From NCBI RefSeq assembly GCF_938045625.1, contig NZ_CALIAV010000051.1:1-35433 (forward strand): 35,433 nucleotides of DNA, read 5' to 3'. The position numbers were made by a program, and so were the translations under genes. This DNA is from an uncultured Campylobacter sp. Its GTDB lineage: Bacteria > Campylobacterota > Campylobacteria > Campylobacterales > Campylobacteraceae. The notes below the pieces were generated by a model. The model was not told the origin of the DNA. It saw nothing but the letters and a program-made list of their open reading frames with translations, and did not search any database. This document shows, in pieces, positions 23,330 to 31,602 of this stretch; within the stretch, counting starts at the first letter, position 1; each line of letters opens with the position of its first letter.

Positions 23330-24640
23330 TTACTCTTTGGTTAAAATTTTATTCTTTAGTTCTTCGACGCGAACTTTGAAATATTCGTTCGTTTCTATTA
23401 GTTCGTTTATTTTTTTGATGCTGTGGCTTACTGCTGAGTGATCTTTCATGTTAAAAAACTGTGCGATCTGCGGCATCGAGTTTGGCGTCAAATTTTTAGC
23501 CAGATATATCACGATGCGTCTAGCTTCGACGATATTTTTCGAGCGAGATTTGCTTTTCATCTCGCTTGGTTTGACGTTTAGCTCTTTACTCACGATCTCG
23601 ACGATATTTTCTAGGTTTATGTTTTCGCGTTTTTCTTTTATCTGATCGCGCAGGATATTTTTTGCAAACTCTAGCGTGATTTCCTGCCTCATCAGCCTTG
23701 CGTAAGCGTTTAAATTTATTATCGCGCTTTCGATTTCTCGGATGTTGTCGCCCATGTTTGTTGCGATGTAGTTTATGACGTCTTTGTCGAGGTAAATTTT
23801 ATCAAATTCGCATTTTTTCTTGATGATTGCGATTTTAGTATCAAGCTCCGGCGGCGTGATATCGGCGATAATACCCCACTCAAAACGCGTTCTTAGCCTA
23901 TCTTCAAAGCCTTTTAGCAGCTTTGGCTGGCGGTCCGAGGTCATCACGATCTGGCCGTTTTTAGCGTGAAGCTCGTTAAACGTGTGGAAAAATTCTTCTT
24001 GGATTTTATCGGTTTTTCCTAAAAATTGTACGTCGTCGATGAGTAAAACGTCGCAGTTTCGGTACTTTTCTCGAAATCGCTCCATCGAGTGATTGTTGAG
24101 GTTATAAGTAAAGTCCGTGATAAACTGCTCGCTCGTGACGCAAATGACCATTTTGCCACCGTTTAGGCAAAAATTTCCGACCGATTGTAAAAGGTGAGTT
24201 TTGCCAAGTCCGGTTGGGCCGTAGATAAAGAGAGGATTGTAAATTTTACCCAGTTGCTCGGATACCGCTTTTGCGCTTAAAAATGCAAATTGATTTGAGT
24301 CGCCGACGACGAAATTTTCAAAAGTGTAGCTTGGATTTAGCAGGCTACTTTGCGCTTTTATCTCTTTTACGTCCACTTTTTTAGCCGGTTTACTTTGCAT
24401 TTTGGTCGCGGCTAGGACGTTGATCACGGGCTTTTGTCCGGTTTTTACCTCAAAAAGATGAGCGATTTTGGAGGCGTATTTGGTCTGGATAAATTTGGCG
24501 ATAATCTCGTTTGGCGCGTTAAATACGACGTTTGTCGAATTTGAGCTTTTTTCGTTAAATTTAAGCTGCTTGATATAGCATTCAAATTCCGACGGTAAAA
24601 TTTCTTTGGAAAGTAGCTCCAAAACCTCGTTTGCGACCAA
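23330..24640 (-). CDS. dnaA: Chromosomal replication initiator DnaA
   Basis: AAA+ initiator that binds DnaA boxes and opens oriC. 436 aa from a TTG at 24638-24640, preferred because AAAGG lies about 8 nt before it and the N-terminal domain (MVANEVLELLSKEIL) is complete from there. Walker A GPTGLGKT at 141-148, Walker B LLIDDVQFL in the middle, and the C-terminal DNA-binding signature KDHSAVSHSIKKI are intact. A -10-like TAAAAT (24669-24674, minus) fits transcription about 22 nt before the start. DnaA-box-like words lie upstream of that promoter (separate entry), consistent with autoregulation. Confidence 0.97.
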   Translation of the reverse strand: MVANEVLELLSKEILPSEFECYIKQLKFNEKSSNSTNVVFNAPNEIIAKFIQTKYASKIAHLFEVKTGQKPVINVLAATKMQSKPAKKVDVKEIKAQSSLLNPSYTFENFVVGDSNQFAFLSAKAVSEQLGKIYNPLFIYGPTGLGKTHLLQSVGNFCLNGGKMVICVTSEQFITDFTYNLNNHSMERFREKYRNCDVLLIDDVQFLGKTDKIQEEFFHTFNELHAKNGQIVMTSDRQPKLLKGFEDRLRTRFEWGIIADITPPELDTKIAIIKKKCEFDKIYLDKDVINYIATNMGDNIREIESAIINLNAYARLMRQEITLEFAKNILRDQIKEKRENINLENIVEIVSKELNVKPSEMKSKSRSKNIVEARRIVIYLAKNLTPNSMPQIAQFFNMKDHSAVSHSIKKINELIETNEYFKVRVEELKNKILTKE

Positions 24641-24668
24641 ATTTTTGCCTTTAAGATTAATTCGCTAG

Positions 24669-24674
24669 ATTTTA
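24669..24674 (-). promoter_or_regulatory. dnaA -10 element
   Basis: TAAAAT on the minus strand, with transcription expected near 24662 and a 22-nt leader carrying the AAAGG before the TTG start. Another TAAAAT on plus at 24687-24692 fits ruvC. Confidence 0.5.
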
Positions 24675-24706
24675 TCTTAAATTTGTTAAAATGGCGTTGA
24701 AATTCG

Positions 24707-24736
24707 TTTTTCACGCCGTGAAAAAAGCGTGAAAAA
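24707..24736. promoter_or_regulatory. Cluster of three DnaA-box-like TTTTTCACG words
   Basis: TTTTTCACG on plus at 24707-24715, on minus at 24717-24725 and on minus at 24728-24736. The first two form a perfect inverted repeat TTTTTCACGCCGTGAAAAA with a single central base. The cluster lies between dnaA and ruvC, about 33-62 bp upstream of the dnaA -10. The words share the TTCAC core of Helicobacter DnaA boxes. They may be origin boxes, dnaA autoregulatory sites, or both. Confidence 0.65.
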
Positions 24737-24753
24737 CCGTTGAAAAGGATGAG

Positions 24754-25227
24754 ATGAAAATTTTAGGAATCGATCCGGGATCGCGAAATTGCGGCTATGC
24801 GATCGTCGAAAAGACGCCCGTGAAAACTATTTTGATCGAGGCGGGACTAATCAAAATAAAACCGAATTCTTTGCAGTATCAAATCACCGAACTTTGTGAG
24901 GGACTCGACCTGATTTTTAAAAATCATAAATTTGACGAAGTGGCGATCGAGGACATATTTTTCGCTTATAATCCAAAAACGGTTTTGAAGCTCGCGCAGT
25001 TTCGAGGGGCGCTTAGTCTTAAAATTTTGCAGCTTCACGGCGATTTTGCGGAGTACACGCCGCTTCAGGTTAAAAAAACGGTTACGGGCAAAGCCAAGGC
25101 CGACAAAGAGCAGGTGGCCTTTATGGTTAAGAAAATTCTCGGTATCACGAAGGAGATCAAACCGCTTGATATCACCGACGCTATCGCTATTGCGCTAACG
25201 CATGCGAATAATTTGCGCTTAAAATAA
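24754..25227 (+). CDS. ruvC: Holliday junction endonuclease RuvC
   Basis: Resolves four-way junctions with RuvAB during recombination. 157 aa, ATG at 24754 with AAAAGGATGAG upstream. The four acidic catalytic residues are Asp7 (GIDPGS), Glu66 (AIEDIF), Asp139 and Asp142 (KPLDITDAIAIALTH). TGKAKADKEQV is also conserved. Transcribed divergently from dnaA, an arrangement known in other Campylobacterota. Confidence 0.97.
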   Translation: MKILGIDPGSRNCGYAIVEKTPVKTILIEAGLIKIKPNSLQYQITELCEGLDLIFKNHKFDEVAIEDIFFAYNPKTVLKLAQFRGALSLKILQLHGDFAEYTPLQVKKTVTGKAKADKEQVAFMVKKILGITKEIKPLDITDAIAIALTHANNLRLK

Positions 25228-25229
25228 GC

Positions 25230-25261
25230 TCAAATTTTGCCCTTTTTAGCGCAAAATTTGA
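25230..25261. terminator. Probable bidirectional terminator after ruvC
   Basis: Perfect 11-bp inverted repeat TCAAATTTTGC (25230-25240) / GCAAAATTTGA (25251-25261) between convergent ruvC and the unknown gene. A long T run is lacking, so termination strength is uncertain. Confidence 0.45.
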
Positions 25262-25284
25262 TGGCTTAAATTTTATCTCCGCGC

Positions 25285-26301
25285 TCAATCAACTACCGTA
25301 ATCCCCGCATCCGCGCAGGCTTTTCGCGCCTTTTTAGATATACCGATGCCGGTCGTTTCGATTTTTTTAAGATTAATGAAGGGCGCAAGCTCGGCGGCAT
25401 CGATGTTTTTAATGTCGAAAAGATCATCCTCGCCGTCCCAATCGGGCGCGATTTGCAGATAAATTTCATTTCCGCCGTCAAGATAGAGCTCGCTCACCTG
25501 CTCCGCCAGATTTGCAGGGACCGGATAGTCCTTGAACCACTTTTTGGCTTGCGGCAGTGCGCCAAAATCCGCATACGGATCGACGCCGCGCTTCTCGCAG
25601 TACTCAAACACGTCAAATTTGGGCTGTAGCAGGGCTTTTTCATACATCAGCTCGTTCATCACGGCGATTTTGAAATTGAAATTTTTAAACAGGAGCGTCT
25701 CGCCGGCCGCGCGCGGAAGCTTAAATTTATCGCTCGGCCTGCGCTTTACCTTTTTCGCCTTCTGATTGATGCAGACGCGCCCTATCGGCATTTTCGCAGC
25801 TCGCACGATATCTGCGATCTCGTCGGTGTCGCGCTTAGCGAAGCGCTCGGCAAAGTCCATCGCGCCTATGCGCTCCTGCACGGCCTCGGCTAGAGCTAGC
25901 GAGACTTCGAATTTGCCCAGGTTAAGCTCCAAAAATATATATGCGCCGCGCAGCTCCTGCTCCGGCACGGCCTCAATCGGCGGCCTGCCCTCAAGCGTGA
26001 ATGCGCCGCCGTAGAGCTTGTGCGGAACCTCGTGCTGCACGCCCTTTGCGACCTCAAGCATCAAATTTATCTCGGAAAGCTTAGGTTCTGCGAGCTCGTC
26101 TGCGCGCACGAAGGCAAAAATCCCCGCCTCATCCCAAAAATAGCGGCTTTTGCCCTCTCCGTCATCAATCATGCGCGGCTGACCCAAGGCTTCGTTAAAT
26201 TTAGCTAGATCAAACTCGTAGTTTACGCCGTTTATAAAAACGCCGTCTGGGCGCACATTAACGTCAAATTTTTGCTTTTTAAAAATATCAAATAGACCCA
26301 T
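25285..26301 (-). CDS. Two-part uncharacterised protein
   Basis: 338 aa, cytoplasmic, GC-rich with core-like codon use. An N-terminal part (11-90, FDVNVRPDGVFINGVNYEFD) and a C-terminal part (204-338) look like separate domains joined by a charged stretch with KKVKRRPSDKF. The C-terminal part includes FNFKIAVMNELMYEKALLQP and DGGNEIYLQIAPDWDGEDD, reminiscent of DUF6892-type proteins of unknown function; that assignment is from memory. No catalytic motif stands out. It stands alone between ruvC and thyX. Confidence 0.72.
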   Translation of the reverse strand: MGLFDIFKKQKFDVNVRPDGVFINGVNYEFDLAKFNEALGQPRMIDDGEGKSRYFWDEAGIFAFVRADELAEPKLSEINLMLEVAKGVQHEVPHKLYGGAFTLEGRPPIEAVPEQELRGAYIFLELNLGKFEVSLALAEAVQERIGAMDFAERFAKRDTDEIADIVRAAKMPIGRVCINQKAKKVKRRPSDKFKLPRAAGETLLFKNFNFKIAVMNELMYEKALLQPKFDVFEYCEKRGVDPYADFGALPQAKKWFKDYPVPANLAEQVSELYLDGGNEIYLQIAPDWDGEDDLFDIKNIDAAELAPFINLKKIETTGIGISKKARKACADAGITVVD

Positions 26302-26402
26302 TTTACAGCTCCTGATTTTGCCTCAAATTTTCCAAAAACACGTAAAATTTACACGCGGCATTTGTTTGTAGATTGTAGGCAAATTTTATATAAACCGATC
26401 TA

Positions 26403-27035
26403 TTATTTTAGCTCGAGATCTTGATTTACGTGATCCTCGAATATAAATTTATGCTCCTGCGGCAGCGACTCGTAAAGCCTTAACGATAGGTTTCTGATCT
26501 CCCAAAGAGCTGATTTTGAGCTGCGAAGCGAGAGGAAATTTTGCAAACTGCGCGCATTTACACTCCACGTGAGCTCGGTTTTGTAGCACTCTGGCAGGCA
26601 GTATTTGACGATATCGAGGCTTTTTGTCGTATTTGCTAGGATTTCGCGCAGGTTTTCTAGCGCTTTGACGCTTGCGTTATCGACCGTTTCGTCGCCCGTT
26701 AATACTATAAATCTCGCCGCCCGCTCAAAGTCGCCAAGCTCAAATTTGAGCTCTTTTTTTAGCTCTTTTAGCGTGTAACGCGTTGATTTGACGCTGAGGC
26801 TCGCCACGCGGTGACGGGCTAGCTCTTGCAGCAGGGCGCGCGAGATGCCTTGGATGTAGAAGTTGTAGGAGAGGTGCTCTAGCGTGCTGGCATGTTTAAA
26901 TTTATTGCCGACGCGCTCGATGAGCTCAACGTCTTTTTCGCCGCCGTTATCGCCTTTTTCGAAGCTTTGCCAGCACGTGCGGATCGCGTGCGAGCAGATG
27001 TTTAGCGGGGTGTAGTTTAGAAGCGTTACTTGCAT
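26403..27035 (-). CDS. thyX: Flavin-dependent thymidylate synthase ThyX
   Basis: Makes dTMP from dUMP with FAD and methylene-tetrahydrofolate, replacing ThyA in Campylobacter. 210 aa. The ThyX motif appears as RHRVASLSVKSTRY at 74-87 (RHR...S..S.RY). Start ATG at 27033-27035. It lies 89 bp downstream of flgE, behind a strong terminator, so it has its own promoter, most likely within 27036-27084. Confidence 0.95.
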   Translation of the reverse strand: MQVTLLNYTPLNICSHAIRTCWQSFEKGDNGGEKDVELIERVGNKFKHASTLEHLSYNFYIQGISRALLQELARHRVASLSVKSTRYTLKELKKELKFELGDFERAARFIVLTGDETVDNASVKALENLREILANTTKSLDIVKYCLPECYKTELTWSVNARSLQNFLSLRSSKSALWEIRNLSLRLYESLPQEHKFIFEDHVNQDLELK

Positions 27036-27084
27036 TTTTGACTCTTTTAGTTAAATTTAGCGGTAAATTTAGCTAAAAATGAAT

Positions 27085-27113
27085 AAAAAGGGCTTTAGAC
27101 AAAACTAAAGCCC
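27085..27113 (-). terminator. Rho-independent terminator of flgE
   Basis: Read on minus: GGGCTTTAG (27113-27105), a 6-nt loop, CTAAAGCCC (27098-27090) and then TTTTTATT. The 9-bp stem followed by a T run just after the flgE stop is a textbook intrinsic terminator. Confidence 0.85.
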
Positions 27114-27124
27114 GAAGAAATAAA

Positions 27125-29395
27125 TTATTTTAGTTGAAGCAGCGTGTTTAGCATTTCGTCGCTAGTCGTGATCGTCTTTGAGTTAGCTTGGAAGCCACGC
27201 TGTACGACGATAAGCTGAGTTAGCGAGCGAGATAGGTCGACGTTACTCATCTCAAGGCTTGAGGCCGAAATTTTACCGCGTCCGGCCGTTTGAGCAGCGC
27301 CGATGATCGGATCGCCGGAGTTTGCCGTGCGTGAGAAGAGGTTTCCGCCTTCGCCGGCTAAGCCTTGATTGTTTGCAAATTTAGCTACGCCCACTTGCGC
27401 TAGTCCTAGGCTTCGGCCGTTCGTAAATGATCCCACGAGCGTTCCGCTTTGATCTATCCTGATACCGTTTAGCTCGCCGCTAGCGTAGCCGTCTTGGCTG
27501 ATGTCTGCGGTGCTTGAGTTATTATCGGTGCTCGTTAGTCCGTCGGTGGTCTGCGTAGTACCGAATTTTAACTCGATGTGCTGGCCGATAGCCGAACCGT
27601 TTTGCGCGCCGAAGGTAATGCTAGCCGGGCTATATGTCGCTAGCGAGCCGTCCGGGTTAAATCTCACATAACCTGTTACTACGTTTCTAGGCTCTACGGT
27701 ATTTATGGAGTTTGGTTCCGCTACTTGGATAACCATCGTCCACTCTGTTCCGCCGTTTTCGGTGTAGCCGCGTTTTATGAAGTCCATTTTTACGTTATGT
27801 TTTGTGCCCAAGCTATCGTAAAGATCGGTGCTTGAGCTGTGAGCCGCCATATTTAGATTATCTGTTACTCTTATTGCTCCGCCTGCGCTTAAAGATCCTG
27901 AAATTGGCGCCATAGATGCGGTAAATTTGACGTTTTCGGTTACGTTTTTGGTAGCGTTAGTTAAGCCTGTTACGGCGATATTCATGTCCTTAGCATTTGC
28001 CATTTCCGGGTTTTTAAACTGAAACTGTCCGTGTTCGTTTACCGTTACTTCTACGCCTTTGTTTTCGTTGGTCGGAGCTAGAGTCGGAGCTAGAGTCGGA
28101 GGTAGAGCAGCTGGGTTTTGCTCATGGGTATAGTTTGTAAATTCTCTTGCATCTCTTTGCATAGCTTCGCGTAAATCTTCGGTTGTGGTTACTTCTCTTT
28201 CTTTTGTATCGTCATAAGCATGCGTAGTAGATACGTGTGTTTTATTATATACATATTGATATGCGGTTATTATATTTATTTTAGTTAAGCCTGTGTCATC
28301 TGCAGGTCCACTTGTATTTAAGGTCATTTTTATATTTTTCATATTTGCCGTAGTGCCAAGATTGTTTCTATTGGTTAGTACTAGTTTATTACCTTGTACT
28401 ACGCTAGCTTCTACGCCGGTTTCGCTATATTTACCGTTTATTATGCCGGCTAATTGACCGATAGTTCGTATGTTATTACCTGTTATATTTTTTCCGTTTA
28501 AAGTTATATTTAGAGTTTTTGCGCTAGTAAAAGTACCGTCTGTGCCAGCACCTAAATTTAGCGCATTGGTTTTTGCATCCGCATAGCTAGCCCATATACC
28601 TTGTCCGCCGGTTCCCTGGGCGTCTCTTAGGTTATATGCATCGCCGTTGCTATTAAACAATACTCCTAAATCGGCTCCGCGCTCAGTCATCCTTTGTTCG
28701 CCGTTTTTATTTACGTAGAATCTATTTGCACCGACGTTATTTTCGTCGTGTACTTCGCTACCGGCTATCGTTCCGTCGTTATCTAAATCTACGCCGTTGT
28801 GATGCTGATCTAGTTTGTAGATAGGTATTTTTTTATTTCCTACGTCGTTACCGCTGTCCAAGTTTCCTTTTAGCGCTATGTTTGTCGTAGCGCGAGCAGG
28901 CACGGTTAGGCCGACTGGGATCTTTATATCGCCGATAGGTCTAGTAGGATCTATCTCTCCCGTTTCCTCGTCTCTCATCCAGCCTTGTACGATGTTGCCG
29001 CCGTTATCGACGAAGTTACCTTCGCTATCTCTTGAAAAGTCGCCGTTTCTGGTGTAGTAGGTGGTTTTGCCGCCGTCGGAGCTCACCATGAAAAATCCAT
29101 CGCCCTGAAGCGCGATATCGGTTTGTTTGTCGGTGGTTTGCAGCGAGCCTTGCTTAAAAATCCTCGTAGTGGAGTTTATCTGCGTACCTAGGCCAACTTC
29201 CATGTTATTTACGCCGCCGTGCTGATTTTGCGGTGCGGTAGCGATACGCGAATTTTGGTAGATAAGGTCGTCGAAATTTGCGCGGTTGTATTTAAATCCG
29301 ACTGTGTTGACGTTAGCGATGTTGTTACCCTCAACATCCATAGCGATCTGGTGAGCTTGTAGTCCCGTAACGCCCGACCAAAGTGATCTCATCAT
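27125..29395 (-). CDS. flgE: Flagellar hook protein FlgE
   Basis: Subunit of the flagellar hook. 756 aa. N terminus MMRSLWSGVTGLQAHQIAMD with EGNNIANVNTVGFKYNRANF and C terminus SNVDLSRSLTQLIVVQRGFQANSKTI are the conserved D0/D1 parts shared by axial proteins; the middle (about 150-600) is the variable, surface-exposed part. Campylobacter hooks are long, so the size is normal. Three 12-bp tandem repeats encode an APTL-type run near residues 430-442. A sigma-54 promoter precedes the gene and a strong terminator follows it, so flgE is a single-gene unit. Confidence 0.96.
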   Translation of the reverse strand: MMRSLWSGVTGLQAHQIAMDVEGNNIANVNTVGFKYNRANFDDLIYQNSRIATAPQNQHGGVNNMEVGLGTQINSTTRIFKQGSLQTTDKQTDIALQGDGFFMVSSDGGKTTYYTRNGDFSRDSEGNFVDNGGNIVQGWMRDEETGEIDPTRPIGDIKIPVGLTVPARATTNIALKGNLDSGNDVGNKKIPIYKLDQHHNGVDLDNDGTIAGSEVHDENNVGANRFYVNKNGEQRMTERGADLGVLFNSNGDAYNLRDAQGTGGQGIWASYADAKTNALNLGAGTDGTFTSAKTLNITLNGKNITGNNIRTIGQLAGIINGKYSETGVEASVVQGNKLVLTNRNNLGTTANMKNIKMTLNTSGPADDTGLTKINIITAYQYVYNKTHVSTTHAYDDTKEREVTTTEDLREAMQRDAREFTNYTHEQNPAALPPTLAPTLAPTNENKGVEVTVNEHGQFQFKNPEMANAKDMNIAVTGLTNATKNVTENVKFTASMAPISGSLSAGGAIRVTDNLNMAAHSSSTDLYDSLGTKHNVKMDFIKRGYTENGGTEWTMVIQVAEPNSINTVEPRNVVTGYVRFNPDGSLATYSPASITFGAQNGSAIGQHIELKFGTTQTTDGLTSTDNNSSTADISQDGYASGELNGIRIDQSGTLVGSFTNGRSLGLAQVGVAKFANNQGLAGEGGNLFSRTANSGDPIIGAAQTAGRGKISASSLEMSNVDLSRSLTQLIVVQRGFQANSKTITTSDEMLNTLLQLK
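28071..28106. repeat. Three 12-bp tandem repeats within flgE
   Basis: GTCGGAGCTAGA at 28071-28082 and 28083-28094, and GTCGGAGGTAGA at 28095-28106 (one change). As 12 is divisible by three, gain or loss of a unit would keep the frame and only lengthen or shorten an APTL run in the outer hook domain. Confidence 0.85.
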
Positions 29396-29434
29396 AGCTT
29401 TATCCTTTTTGAAAAGTGAATTTTAAGATGACTT

Positions 29435-29451
29435 AAGCAAAAGACGTTCCA
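29435..29451 (-). promoter_or_regulatory. Sigma-54 (RpoN) promoter of flgE
   Basis: On minus the sequence reads TGGAAC-GTCTT-TTGCTT, matching the TGGCAC-N5-TTGC consensus with GG at 29450-29449, GC at 29438-29437 and the required 10-nt spacing. It lies about 40 bp upstream of the flgE start. Hook genes in Campylobacter belong to the RpoN class. Confidence 0.88.
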
Positions 29452-29554
29452 AATTTTAAATTTGATTTTAGTTTAGTGTTGTAGAAGGTAATGATGAAAA
29501 AGAGAAATTTGTAATCTCGCTTCAAATTTGAGCGTAAAAAGTGAAGGCAAAGTA

Positions 29555-29657
29555 TTTTTTCGCTAGACAAGGCGGAATTTAAATTTTAAGCGTAGGCTAG
29601 ACATATAGTCTGCCGAGCTTAAAATTTAAATTTCAACGCCGTATAGCGGAAAAAGAC
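29555..29657. repeat. Long imperfect palindrome between transporter gene and flgE
   Basis: About 100 bp fold into one interrupted hairpin. Outer arms TTTTTTCGCTA (29555-29565) / TAGCGGAAAAA (29644-29654); core arms AATTTAAATTTTAAGC (29576-29591) / GCTTAAAATTTAAATT (29617-29632), perfect over 16 bp; inner arms GGCTAGAC (29595-29602) / GTCTGCC (29608-29614). It lies just after the transporter stop at 29670 and upstream of the flgE promoter. Possible roles are a transcription barrier or a MITE-like dispersed element. Confidence 0.75.
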
Positions 29658-29669
29658 GAGCCGCCAAAT

Positions 29670-31010
29670 TTAGAGAATCATCGCTCCGATAACGCCGCCG
29701 ATTAGTAGCGGTATATTAAAGAATATAAACGTCGGCACGCACGTATCGTAAATATGATTGTGCTGTCCGTCGGCGTTTAGGCCGCTCGTAGGCCCTAGCG
29801 TGCTATCGCTAGCAGGACTGCCCGCATCGCCCAGAGCCGCCGCGATACCAACTAGTAGGATGATCGCCGCCGGAGAAAATCCTAGCGAAAGCGAAAACGG
29901 CACGTAGATCGCTGCGATGATCGGTATCGTGCCAAAGCTCGTGCCGATACCCATAGTAACGAGCAAGCCGATAGCCAGCATCAAGATCGCGCCGCCTATT
30001 TTGCCGCCGGCGACCGCGCTAGCAAAGCTCACCAGCTGCTCTATACCGCCGCTCTCGCGTAAAACCGAGCCAAAGCCCGCGGCGACGAGCATGATAAATG
30101 CGATAAAGCCCATCATCGCTAGGCCGCTGTCCATGATTTTGTCGATTTTGCGGTACTCGATACCGCCGAAAACCACCATAACTAGCAGTCCTAAAAGCGC
30201 TCCAAGCGGCATACTTTCGGTATAAATTTGCACTCCAAACGCCGCTACCGCACCGCCTAGCACCGCCCACTCTTTTTTCGTCATTTTTAGGCTTGCGGCC
30301 ATCTGAGCCTCTTGCTCCTCGCTCGTTTCAAATTTGGTGTGCGCGTAGTCGCGTTTTTTGCGGTAAAAGACGAAAACCGCTAAAAGCAAACCCACTAGCA
30401 TAGAAAGGCCGCCGATCCACATCACACTTGAGATCTCGCTCATCTGCACTTCTACGCCGTTGTTTGCGAGCTCTTTTTTGATGATGCCGTGAAAGATAAG
30501 GCCAAAACCTACGCTAAGGCTCACGTACGGCGCCTTTAGTCCAAAAGTTAGCGCGCACGCGACGGCTCGGCGGTCGATGCCTAGGCGGTTCATCAGCGGC
30601 AAAAGCGGCGGGATGAGAATCGGGATGAAAGCGATGTGAACCGGGATCAAATTTTGCGAAAAGCACGCGATCGCGGCGATTATCAGAGCAAAATAGGTGC
30701 TGGTTTTCGCTAGAGCCTTGCTAACGGCGTTTATGAGGATCGCCGTTAGGTTCGTGTTGGCTATCGCGGCTGCGAGAGCGCCTAGCAAGATATAGCTGAG
30801 CGAGGTTTCTAGGTTGCCTTTCATGCCCGTTATCAACGTCGATGTAGTGGCCGTTAGCGCGCCAAAAAACGCCTCTACGCCGGCAAATCCGCCGTGATAG
30901 ATGAGACCCGCGACTAGGGCGGAGACGAGGATGGAAAGCAGGATGTTAAATCTCAGCAAACAAAGCGCAGTCATCACTAGGATACTGATCACGACGGGGT
31001 TGGTTAGCAT
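29670..31010 (-). CDS. YuiF-type Na+/H+ antiporter-family permease
   Basis: Multi-pass inner-membrane protein of 446 aa with about eleven hydrophobic segments. Near the end GDAGSPASDSTLGPTSGLNADGQ is a signature of the Na+/H+ antiporter-type family that includes Bacillus YuiF; some members are amino acid (histidine) permeases, so substrate is open. A cytoplasmic charged loop lies near residues 215-245 (FYRKKRDYAHTKFETSEEQE). ATG at 31008-31010 with AAAAGGAAAAT upstream. Confidence 0.82.
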   Translation of the reverse strand: MLTNPVVISILVMTALCLLRFNILLSILVSALVAGLIYHGGFAGVEAFFGALTATTSTLITGMKGNLETSLSYILLGALAAAIANTNLTAILINAVSKALAKTSTYFALIIAAIACFSQNLIPVHIAFIPILIPPLLPLMNRLGIDRRAVACALTFGLKAPYVSLSVGFGLIFHGIIKKELANNGVEVQMSEISSVMWIGGLSMLVGLLLAVFVFYRKKRDYAHTKFETSEEQEAQMAASLKMTKKEWAVLGGAVAAFGVQIYTESMPLGALLGLLVMVVFGGIEYRKIDKIMDSGLAMMGFIAFIMLVAAGFGSVLRESGGIEQLVSFASAVAGGKIGGAILMLAIGLLVTMGIGTSFGTIPIIAAIYVPFSLSLGFSPAAIILLVGIAAALGDAGSPASDSTLGPTSGLNADGQHNHIYDTCVPTFIFFNIPLLIGGVIGAMIL

Positions 31011-31094
31011 TATTTTCCTTTTTGTAAATCAAATTCGTAAATCAAATTTCGCCGCCGATCAAATTTGACGGCTGGCGTCGAACGGGCGTCAAAT

Positions 31095-31490
31095 TTATCT
31101 AACGCGGATGCCTACTTGCGGGCGAGGCGAATAGTAATAATCATCGCGTCTGTCGCGGTATCCGTCATCATATCCGTCGTCATAGCCTCTCTCGTAGCTT
31201 CGGTCGTCCGATTTGCTCGAGCCGCCTTTTTTTATGTTATTGTTTTTTATGTACTGATCGACTAGTTTGTCGCGGTAGTCTCTGCCTCGGTCGGTTTGTT
31301 TGTAGCCGCCGTACGGAGGGTCCATATATATCACTACGTCGTCGTCGTATCTATCTCGGTGGCGGCGTTTTTTGTATTTGTAGCTGTTATCCGGGATGAC
31401 TATTAAAGATTCGTTTGAATAACGGTCGTAAGCGTTTGCCAAATTTAAACAAAACGCTGTAAAAAGAGCGATTAAAACAAGTTTTTTCAT
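31095..31490 (-). CDS. Secreted Arg/Tyr/Asp-rich hypothetical protein
   Basis: 131 aa. A signal peptide is clear (MKKLVLIALFTAFCLNLANA, cleavage expected after residue 20). The mature part is low-complexity: KKRRHRDRYDDD, then YERGYDDGYDDGYRDRRDDYYY and a C-terminal PQVGIRVR. Such proteins are often cell-envelope or periplasmic but no family is recognised. Divergent from the CsgG-like lipoprotein gene; the 112-bp gap holds both promoters. Confidence 0.75.
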   Translation of the reverse strand: MKKLVLIALFTAFCLNLANAYDRYSNESLIVIPDNSYKYKKRRHRDRYDDDVVIYMDPPYGGYKQTDRGRDYRDKLVDQYIKNNNIKKGGSSKSDDRSYERGYDDGYDDGYRDRRDDYYYSPRPQVGIRVR

Positions 31491-31569
31491 GTTAAATCCT
31501 TTCTGGTTATTTCTAAATCATTTTATAACATCAAATTTAAAATAAAGTAAATTTTTAGCGCAAATATAT

Positions 31570-31575
31570 TACAAT
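31570..31575 (+). promoter_or_regulatory. -10 element of the lipoprotein gene
   Basis: TACAAT, with a start near 31582 and AAGGAG at 31591-31596, 6 nt before the ATG at 31603. The preceding T-rich stretch fits a Campylobacter sigma-70 promoter, which often lacks a -35. Confidence 0.45.
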
Positions 31576-31602
31576 TTTGTAAATTTATCTAAGGAGTTAT
31601 AA

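Noticed and set aside
25532..26208. Plus-strand open frames opposite the 338-residue unknown gene
   Set aside because: Shadow frames with Ser/Ala/Arg-rich content; the minus-strand gene has the start, length and domain-like sequence.
26561..26576. CACGTG core in thyX as a possible third parS
   Set aside because: Only the central TCCACGTG matches; the outer positions differ at six or more of 16 bases. Other CACGTG cores (for example near 9804 and 32787) are worse.
28071..28106. Short repeats in flgE as a CRISPR-like array
   Set aside because: Units are 12 bp, directly abutting, with no spacers and inside an open frame.
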